From Porticoccaceae bacterium (lineage in GTDB: Bacteria; Pseudomonadota; Gammaproteobacteria; Pseudomonadales; Porticoccaceae), in assembly GCA_023229065.1 (NCBI GenBank), contig JALNZZ010000072.1, positions 1-10,398 on the forward strand: a DNA stretch of 10,398 bases. The letters are read 5' to 3'. Positions 4,893 through 10,398 of the stretch are shown in pieces; within the stretch, counting starts at the first letter, position 1, and the number at the start of each line of letters is the position of its first letter. The notes below the pieces were generated by a model. It was not told where the DNA came from. It saw only the letters and a list, made by a program, of their open reading frames with translations, and did no database searches. Position numbers and translations under genes: made by a program.

Positions 4893-6069
4893 CGCAGGGT
4901 CGCAGCGGTTGTCGCGCTCCTGGTCCCGGGAAGTGGCGGCAGCGGTGCTGCGCCGCAGCGGTGCGCGCATCGGTCTGGTGTGGGTGACGCTATTGGTGGT
5001 GGTGGCTACTTTTGCTCCCTTTATCGCCAACACCCATCCGCTGTATATGGTTGTGGAGGGTCGCGCTTCCAGTCCGGCGCTGGCCAACCTGCAGGCCCTC
5101 GACTGGGTGTGGCTGGCGGGTTTTGTCCTGGGGGTGCTCGCCCTGTTGCTGAAGGGCAAGGTCTGGCTGCGCTTGGCGGGTTGGCTGGCAGGGGTCGGTA
5201 TTGCGGCTGCGGTGGCCTACAGCAGTGTCTCGCCACCCTTGCTGACGGTATACGAACAGTACCGTGAAATGGAACGCGACGGTCGCATCGAAACGATTGT
5301 CCGCGCTCCCATCCCTTACTCAGCGAAGGATTATCTGCGCGACTACGGGGATACGGGCATGGAGCCCCCGGTGGCCGGCAATGAGCGCCACCACTGGTTC
5401 GGCACCGAAGAAAATGGTGCAGACGTGGCGTCGCGGATGATCCATGCTGCGCGCATCGCGCTGGGTATCGGCTTTATCGCCACTGGCATTGCGCTGCTGA
5501 TCGGTACCCTGATCGGCGGGCTGATGGGCTATTTTTCGGGCGTTATCGATATTATCGGTATGCGTTTGGTGGAGATATTTGAGGCCATTCCCACCTTGTT
5601 TTTGCTGCTTACCTTCGTCGCCTTTTTCGGGCGCTCTATTTACATGATGATGGTGATTATCGGCATCACCTCGTGGTCTGGCTATGCGCGTTATGTGCGT
5701 GCTGAGTTTCTCAAACTGCGTGAGCAGGACTTTGTGCAGGCAGCGGTGGCCTGCGGTCTGCCGCTGCCATCAATTCTGTTCCGTCACATGCTTCCCAATG
5801 GCATGGCGCCGCTGTTGGTGGCGGCCAGCTTTGGGGTGGCTTCGGCGATCCTGGCGGAAGCGACCCTGAGCTTCCTGGGGCTGGGGCTGGTGGACGACCC
5901 CTCCTGGGGGCAGCTGCTCAACCAGGCAGTGCAATCGTCGTCGTTCAACTGGTGGTTGGCGGTGTTCCCGGGCGGTGCCATTTTCTGCACCGTGTTTGCC
6001 TATAACTTGATTGGCGAAGCCCTGCGGGATGCTGTCGATCCTCACACCCAGCGGCGTATGGACTCATGA
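4885..6069 (+). CDS. Peptide ABC transporter permease 2 (DppC/YejE type) with extra membrane segments
   Basis: 394 residues; relatives usually have 290-345. The ATG lies inside the end of permease 1 (8-base overlap), with GGGTGAG just before it. TM1 is about 28-48. The following periplasmic region is enlarged and carries two added hydrophobic stretches (about 73-90 and 94-112), then a hydrophilic part ending in the family hallmark HHWFGTEENGADVASRMIHA (169-188). The core follows: TM2 (about 189-216), a membrane region around 230-265, the EAA coupling loop (EFLKLREQDFVQAAVACGLP, 274-293, continuing to HMLPN), LAEATLSFLGLGL, and a C-terminal DPHTQRRM. A long periplasmic loop before the HWFGT motif is also seen in YejE, but the two extra segments are not part of the usual plan. 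It pairs with permease 1 to form the channel, and its stop overlaps the ATPase start (ATGA at 6066-6069). Confidence 0.92.
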   Translation: MSDAGSQRLSRSWSREVAAAVLRRSGARIGLVWVTLLVVVATFAPFIANTHPLYMVVEGRASSPALANLQALDWVWLAGFVLGVLALLLKGKVWLRLAGWLAGVGIAAAVAYSSVSPPLLTVYEQYREMERDGRIETIVRAPIPYSAKDYLRDYGDTGMEPPVAGNERHHWFGTEENGADVASRMIHAARIALGIGFIATGIALLIGTLIGGLMGYFSGVIDIIGMRLVEIFEAIPTLFLLLTFVAFFGRSIYMMMVIIGITSWSGYARYVRAEFLKLREQDFVQAAVACGLPLPSILFRHMLPNGMAPLLVAASFGVASAILAEATLSFLGLGLVDDPSWGQLLNQAVQSSSFNWWLAVFPGGAIFCTVFAYNLIGEALRDAVDPHTQRRMDS

Positions 6070-7730
6070 AACTGCTCGAAGTGGATGGTCTGATCACCGA
6101 GTTGGCCGGCGGTGAGGGCTGGCTACGGGCTGTCGACAATGTCAGTTTTTCGGTAGCGCCGGGAGAGACTTTCTGCTTGGTAGGTGAGTCTGGCAGCGGC
6201 AAGTCGGTGACCTCTCTGTCCATTATGGGATTGTTGCCGCCAGGGCGCTTCCGTCATCCCGGCGGTGCCATTCGTTTGTATGACGGTGAGCAGAGTGTGG
6301 ACTTGCTGAAGGCCGACAGCGCCGCTCTGACTGCTCTGCGCGGTGAGCGCATGGCAATGATTTTTCAGGAGCCGATGACTTCGTTGAATCCGGTCCTGAC
6401 CATCGGCGACCAGCTGGATGAAGTGCTGCGTATCCACCAGCCAGGAATGGATATCAACGAGCGGGCAGAGCGGGTGCTGATGGCGCTGCACGAGGTGCAG
6501 ATACCGCGGCCGACGGAGCGGGTCAATGACTTTCCCCACCGTTTGTCCGGCGGCCAGCGTCAGCGCGTTATGATCGCCATGGCGCTGATTTGCGAGCCTG
6601 CCTTGTTGATCGCCGACGAACCCACCACTGCGCTGGATGTGACGGTGCAGGCCGAGATCCTCAAGCTGATACGCGAGCTGCAGGCGAGCCGCGGCATGGG
6701 TGTGTTGTTTATCACCCATGATTTTGGTGTGGTGGCGCAGATTGCCGATCGGGTAGGGGTGATGCGACGTGGCGAGCTGGTTGAACAGGGTGCCGCCAGT
6801 GCGGTGTTGCGTCAACCGCAACACGTCTATACCCGCAGTTTGATTGCGGCCCTGCCGGAGCATCTGGAGCGCGGCGGGCGAAGTGCGGCAGAGCCTGAAC
6901 TCGCGGCCAGTGAAGCGGAGGCGGTGCCACTGCTGTCTATTCGAGACCTGACGGTGCACTTCCCCATCCACCGCGGTGTCATGCGCCGGGTGGTGGACCA
7001 TGTGCGCGCCGTCGATGGCGTGTCGCTGGATGTCCGCCCTGGAGAGGTGGTGGCGCTAGTGGGGGAGTCAGGTTGTGGCAAGAGCACCCTGGGGCGAGCC
7101 TTGCTACGGCTGCAGGACGTTACTGCTGGCACCGTCACTCTCGAGGGGCGGGACATCACTGCATTATCGCGGCGAGCGCTACAGCCGCTGCGACGCCGTA
7201 TGCAGGTGGTGTTTCAGGATCCGGGCTCGAGCCTGAACCCGCGTCTGCCTATTCTCGGCACGCTGTTGGAGCCTATGCGCGTTCACGGTATCGGCGCCGA
7301 CGACAGCGAACGTCGCCAGCGGGCCGAGCAGTTGCTGGAGCGCGTGGAGATGCCTGCCGACAGCCTGTGGCGCTATCCACACGAATTTTCCGGCGGCCAG
7401 CGCCAGCGGCTGGCTATCGCGAGGGCACTGGTGTTGGAGCCCCGCTTTATCCTCTGTGATGAAATCACCTCGGCGCTGGATGTGTCGGTGCAGGCGGGCA
7501 TCCTGCGCTTGCTGCGCCGTTTGGTGGACGACGACCGGCTGGGAATGCTGTTTATCACCCACAATATGGGGGTGGTGGAGTTCTTGTCCGACCGTATGGC
7601 AGTGATGCGTCAGGGCCGGATCGTCGAGGAAGGGCTCACAAAACAGGTGCTGGAGGCACCTGCTGAAGAATATACCCGCACCTTGCTGGCCGCAGTGCCG
7701 AGAATGGACGGTGCGCTTTTGTCATCCTGA
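6066..7730 (+). CDS. Fused double-domain ATPase of a peptide ABC importer (DppDF/YejF type)
   Basis: 554 residues with two complete nucleotide-binding domains that would power the importer from the cytoplasmic face. Domain 1: Walker A GESGSGKS (40-47), Q-loop Gln101, signature LSGGQRQRV (160-168), Walker B LLIADEP with Glu185, and H-loop His218. Domain 2: Walker A GESGCGKST (333-341), Gln384, signature FSGGQRQRL (441-449), Walker B FILCDEITSALD with Glu466, and His499. Each domain ends in the oligopeptide-transporter motif (HVYTRSLIAALP about 243-254; EYTRTLLAAVP about 535-545). All catalytic residues are present in both halves. A Glu/Ala-rich linker (about 265-287) joins them. Fusion of the two ATPases and gene order SBP-permease-permease-ATPase match YejABEF. 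The start overlaps the permease 2 stop (ATGA). The last codons and stop (TTG TCA TCC TGA) lie within a dispersed repeat, so the natural C-terminus may have been replaced. Confidence 0.95.
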   Translation: MKLLEVDGLITELAGGEGWLRAVDNVSFSVAPGETFCLVGESGSGKSVTSLSIMGLLPPGRFRHPGGAIRLYDGEQSVDLLKADSAALTALRGERMAMIFQEPMTSLNPVLTIGDQLDEVLRIHQPGMDINERAERVLMALHEVQIPRPTERVNDFPHRLSGGQRQRVMIAMALICEPALLIADEPTTALDVTVQAEILKLIRELQASRGMGVLFITHDFGVVAQIADRVGVMRRGELVEQGAASAVLRQPQHVYTRSLIAALPEHLERGGRSAAEPELAASEAEAVPLLSIRDLTVHFPIHRGVMRRVVDHVRAVDGVSLDVRPGEVVALVGESGCGKSTLGRALLRLQDVTAGTVTLEGRDITALSRRALQPLRRRMQVVFQDPGSSLNPRLPILGTLLEPMRVHGIGADDSERRQRAEQLLERVEMPADSLWRYPHEFSGGQRQRLAIARALVLEPRFILCDEITSALDVSVQAGILRLLRRLVDDDRLGMLFITHNMGVVEFLSDRMAVMRQGRIVEEGLTKQVLEAPAEEYTRTLLAAVPRMDGALLSS

Positions 7731-8025
7731 CCGACATTTTCTGTCATCTCGACCAATTGTTTCCTGTCATTTAGACCACTCCCCCTGTCATCTCGACCAG
7801 CGGGAGAAATCCAACATTTTCTGTCATCTCGACCGTAGGGAGAGATCTGATACCTCGGTGGTGAAGATCCCTCCCGCTGGTCGGGATGACATGGCACTTA
7901 TCAGATCCCTCCCGTTGGTCGGGATGACATAGTGCTGTTTCGGGATGAGATAGGGCTATCGGGATGACATGGCGCTGTTAGGGCTGACATGGCACTGTGC
8001 TGACATAGCGCTGGCCAGGATGACA
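7720..8025. repeat. Array of approx. 28-bp imperfect palindromic repeats, orientation switches midway
   Basis: This stretch without genes is filled by copies of one unit, full form CTGTCATCTCGACC + three variable bases + GGGAGAGATCT. Forward copies: 7720-7735 (partial), 7741-7758 (partial), 7764-7780 (partial), 7785-7812 (full) and 7821-7848 (full). Reversed copies: 7865-7892 (full), 7903-7930 (full), 7941-7953, 7960-7972 and 8018-8025 (partial), plus decayed GCTGACAT pieces near 7983-7990 and 8000-8006. Each full unit folds on itself: ATCTC pairs with GAGAT and CC with GG around a three-base loop, with two G/A mismatches between. In reversed copies the stem has changed on both sides (ATCCC with GGGAT), so pairing is kept. 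The array fills the gap between two converging transcription units. It resembles widely dispersed REP-like repeats; no transposase is present here. Confidence 0.88.
7821..7892. terminator. Large inverted repeat at the centre of the repeat array, possible two-way terminator
   Basis: The full forward unit (7821-7848) and full reversed unit (7865-7892) are complementary at 22 of 28 positions and are separated by 16 bases, so RNA from either strand could form one long stem. It lies between the ABC operon (ends 7730) and greB (ends 8035 from the other side), where both transcripts should stop. There is no T run on either side, so termination by this structure alone is uncertain; it could instead block 3' exonucleases. 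Confidence 0.35.
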
Positions 8026-8034
8026 CGGCCACTA

Positions 8035-8547
8035 TCAGGCGTTCGGACTGTCACCATAGCGGATATCCGTAATGATATAGCTGAGAGTTTCCGCACCGAT
8101 GACAACATTGATTTCATCGTCGAGACGCTTGCCCACTGCCTGGCGGGCTACGGGGGAGTCGATGCTGATATAGCCCTTGGCGGCGTCGATCTCGTCGGCA
8201 CCGACAATGCGCCAGGTTTTCTCCCCTCCGGTCTCATCTTCCAGTGTTATCCAGGCGCCGAAATATACCCGCGACAGATCTGTCGGTTGACGATCGACAA
8301 TGGTCACGTCATCGAGACGCCTGCGCAGGTAGCGCACCCGCCGATCGATTTCGCGCAGCCGGCGCTTGCCGTAGATATAGTCGCCATTTTCGGAGCGGTC
8401 GCCATTTTTGGCCGCTTCATGGACGACGGCAGTGACCTGCGGGCGCTCGATCTTCCACAGCCGGTGGAGCTCGGCGCGGAGCATCTCGGCACCCGCGGCG
8501 GTGATATAGGGTGAACTTTTTGGTTGTGGTGCACGATAGCGGGACAT
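8035..8547 (-). CDS. greB: Transcript cleavage factor GreB
   Basis: 170 residues (E. coli GreB has 158). GreB enters the RNA polymerase secondary channel and stimulates cleavage of backtracked RNA so that stalled elongation can resume. The N-terminal part (about 12-80) is the antiparallel coiled coil; its tip GDRSENGDY keeps the acidic Asp and Glu needed at the polymerase active centre. It is followed by KRRLREIDRRVRYLRRRL, the basic stretch that separates GreB from GreA. The C-terminal FKBP-like domain has the hallmarks VYFGAWITLEDE, WRIVGADEID, GYISIDSPVARQAVGK and a final ITDIRYGD. The start at 8547 has AAGGA about 14 bases upstream on the coding strand, a rather long spacing. Some 10 residues of Pro/Ser-rich N-terminal extension precede the domain. 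It lies 30 bases after the S9 peptidase gene and is probably co-transcribed with it. Convergent with the ABC operon. Confidence 0.96.
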   Translation of the reverse strand: MSRYRAPQPKSSPYITAAGAEMLRAELHRLWKIERPQVTAVVHEAAKNGDRSENGDYIYGKRRLREIDRRVRYLRRRLDDVTIVDRQPTDLSRVYFGAWITLEDETGGEKTWRIVGADEIDAAKGYISIDSPVARQAVGKRLDDEINVVIGAETLSYIITDIRYGDSPNA

Positions 8548-8577
8548 GAAGTGTAAACGTATCCTTCCAGTTCAAGC

Positions 8578-10398
8578 TCAGAAATTGTCGATGGTCACAG
8601 CAGGTAGCTTTTCGCTGCTGGCAATCCCCAGAATGCGGCGGTAGAACAGCAGTTCGGCTTCCAGTGCTCGCTTGATGTTCGAGGCCTTGCGAAAGCCGTG
8701 GGCCTCGTCGTCAAAAGTGATGTAGGCCACCGGCACGCCTTTGTCGCGAAGCGCCGCCACCATGGCTTCGGCCTGAGCGGGGGGAACGACCTTGTCTTCC
8801 AGGCCCTGCATGAAAATCACCGGGCAGCGCAACTGTTCATCGTGGTGGATGGGAGAGCGCTGACGGTACAGATCCCGGCGCTCCGGGTAGGGGCCAACCA
8901 GGCGGTCCAGGTAGCGCGCCTCGAACTTGTGAGTATCCTGGGCGAGAGTCTCCAGGTCGCCGATCCCGTAGAGGCTGGCGCCAACACGAAAGCTGTCGCT
9001 GAAGGTCAGGGCGGCGAGGGCGGTGAAGCCGCCAGCGCTGCTGCCCCGAATGATGGCGCGCTGAGAGTCGACAAGCCTTTGCTCACCGAGATAGCGGACG
9101 CCAGCCACGGTGTCGGCGACATCTGCTTCGCCCCAGCGACCGTTGAGCTTTTCCCGGTAGGCCCGGCCGAAACCGGTGCTGCCGCGATAGTTCACATCCA
9201 GGACGGCAAAGCCCCGGGAGGTCCAGAACTGAATCTTCAGGTTGAGGGCGGTGCTCGTTGCACCAGTGGGGCCGCCGTGGCACATGACGATCAAAGGCGG
9301 CAGTTCACCTGCCTGGCCGATGAAGTCCGGGCTGTGGGGCGGGTAGTAAAAACCGTGCGCGATGTCGTCATCACTGGTGGCGAAGCGAATGGCCTGGGGC
9401 AAGCTCAAGTATTCATCGAAAGCAGGGTTGGCGGAGGATTTGATGGTTTCCAGGCTGCCCGTTGCGGCGTCCACGATCACAATATCGCCGGGCAGGCGGG
9501 CATTGCCCGCGCACAGTATGGCTTGTCCCGGCGCGGTAGACAGGGCGAAGAGCTGTGTATAGGGGTTGTTGAGGAGACTAAATGCACTGCTCTCGGTGTC
9601 GAGAATCCCCACCTGCCAGGATCCGTCGCGGGTAAGGAGGGCAGCGATGCGACGATCGTCGACAAAACCCCAGGTACTCATGCCCAGGCTCCACAGCGGT
9701 GTGGCAAAGTCCGCTTCCATGGCCAGCAGGCAGTGATTGTTTCCTGCCGCGTGGCGATAGAGGTTCCACCAGCCGCTGGTATCAGCGACGAACAGCAGCT
9801 CGCCCCGGGGCGACCAGCCGGGCTGGAAAATCGCCTCTTCCTCTCCACCAGCAGCATGGGTTGGAGCGCTGGGCAGGCCGTCACTGTTCAGAGCGGAATA
9901 CCACAGCTCAGTACCGTCCCAGGGCATGTTGGGGTGGTTCCAGCTCAGCCAGCACAAGAATGCGCCATCCAGTGAAAGACGGGGATAGGCGTAGAAATCG
10001 GCACCTGACACCAGGGTTTGCACGCTGCCAGAGGGCGCTGTCCCGTCCCCAACCAGCGAGATGGCGATCAGGCTGTTGGTCGGCTCGCGGTTATCGGGGC
10101 CGTGCTCTTCCATGACCGCCAGCAAGCGCTGGCGGAGCGGATCAAATACCAGGTCGGCGAAGCGGGTGTCGCCCATCTCGGGGGTAAGAGGTGTGGCCTC
10201 TTCGTAGGCACTGGCAAGCGGCAGGGCGTAAAGGCGCTGGTCGTGCTGGCTGACGAAGTACAGGGTCTGCTGAGCCACTACCCAGGCGCGCCCGCCGTAT
10301 TCATGCACCTTGCTGCGGGCGCTGAAGGGGTAGGGCAACAGGTCCCACTCATTGCCATCCGGATAGCGGGCGACAATGGTGACACGGCCATTTTCTTC
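8578..10398 (-). CDS. S9-family serine peptidase (prolyl oligopeptidase / acylaminoacyl-peptidase-like), 5' end outside window
   Basis: The frame runs open from the right edge to TGA at 8578-8580, giving 606 visible residues; the true start lies beyond the window (a TTG at 10338 is internal, since the protein context ENGRVTIVARYPDG precedes it). Probably some 40-60 residues are missing. Residues about 1-340 are the beta-propeller that screens substrate size (SKVHEYGG, ADTSGWWNLYR, STWGFVDDRR). The alpha/beta-hydrolase domain follows: oxyanion-hole HGGP (374-377), NYRGSTGFGR (403-412), nucleophile Ser454 in GSSAGG (codon 9037-9039), Asp535 in GLEDKVVPP and His567 in DEAHGF, a complete triad. 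Such enzymes cleave short peptides, often behind proline or from acylated N-termini. Being opposite a peptide importer, it may process imported peptides; this is an inference. Whether it has a signal peptide cannot be seen. greB follows 30 bases downstream. Confidence 0.93.
   Translation of the reverse strand, partial: EENGRVTIVARYPDGNEWDLLPYPFSARSKVHEYGGRAWVVAQQTLYFVSQHDQRLYALPLASAYEEATPLTPEMGDTRFADLVFDPLRQRLLAVMEEHGPDNREPTNSLIAISLVGDGTAPSGSVQTLVSGADFYAYPRLSLDGAFLCWLSWNHPNMPWDGTELWYSALNSDGLPSAPTHAAGGEEEAIFQPGWSPRGELLFVADTSGWWNLYRHAAGNNHCLLAMEADFATPLWSLGMSTWGFVDDRRIAALLTRDGSWQVGILDTESSAFSLLNNPYTQLFALSTAPGQAILCAGNARLPGDIVIVDAATGSLETIKSSANPAFDEYLSLPQAIRFATSDDDIAHGFYYPPHSPDFIGQAGELPPLIVMCHGGPTGATSTALNLKIQFWTSRGFAVLDVNYRGSTGFGRAYREKLNGRWGEADVADTVAGVRYLGEQRLVDSQRAIIRGSSAGGFTALAALTFSDSFRVGASLYGIGDLETLAQDTHKFEARYLDRLVGPYPERRDLYRQRSPIHHDEQLRCPVIFMQGLEDKVVPPAQAEAMVAALRDKGVPVAYITFDDEAHGFRKASNIKRALEAELLFYRRILGIASSEKLPAVTIDNF

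Noticed and set aside
1605..7730. ABC operon as a guanidine or urea importer linked to the riboswitch
   Set aside because: Guanidine-associated ABC importers are of the nitrate/sulfonate type; this one is of the peptide class and is separated from the riboswitch by the TA remnant and its own promoter.
7720..8025. CRISPR array
   Set aside because: Units are palindromic, differ in length, are present in both orientations and have short irregular gaps (about 5-16 bases) that are not spacer-like; no cas gene is nearby.
8698..9975. Long plus-strand open frame of 425 codons opposite the S9 peptidase
   Set aside because: It is a by-product of the GC-rich antisense strand; the minus-strand protein has a full catalytic triad and family motifs, and this one has none.

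Overview
The window looks like a chromosomal segment of a gammaproteobacterium-like, GC-rich Proteobacterium. The evidence is an unmistakable GreB, a CbpA/CbpM locus, a ParD/ParE-type toxin-antitoxin remnant and a Yej/Dpp-style peptide ABC operon. The exact genus cannot be told from the sequence.

Layout, left to right. (1) 1-541: the end of a CbpA-type J-domain gene that has lost most of its substrate-binding region. It runs straight into a broken remnant of its usual partner gene cbpM, with a deletion junction plus two small insertions. (2) 542-1041: a regulatory leader holding two perfect hairpins with ACGA loops (a mini-ykkC / guanidine-II riboswitch), then a SugE/Gdx guanidinium exporter. 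(3) 1042-1569: a ribbon-helix-helix antitoxin gene with possible operator repeats upstream and a ParE toxin gene that is cut off after about 18 codons. A good sigma70-like promoter lies at the break point. (4) 1605-7730: a tightly packed four-gene operon for a peptide-type ABC importer: substrate-binding protein, two permeases and a fused double ATPase. The binding protein is held in the membrane by an N-terminal helix followed by a coiled coil, and both permeases carry extra hydrophobic segments. (5) 7720-8025: an array of about 28-bp imperfect palindromic repeats that changes orientation in the middle. It lies between converging genes, and the first copy supplies the ATPase stop codon. (6) 8035-10398, minus strand: an S9-family prolyl-oligopeptidase-like peptidase (cut by the right edge) followed 30 bases later by greB.

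How it fits together: the importer would bring oligopeptides into the cytoplasm and the S9 peptidase could help degrade them; this link is inferred from position and family only. The exporter unit is self-contained: guanidine sensed by the leader RNA should switch on export of guanidine. The left 1.6 kb is a patch of gene decay and small accessory genes, visibly less GC-rich than the peptide transporter operon.

Most noteworthy items: the guanidine-II riboswitch, the cbpA-cbpM collapse, the orphan antitoxin beside a broken toxin, the unusual importer architecture, and the repeat array with compensatory base changes. Nothing here proves a wholly new system; the importer architecture is the best candidate.
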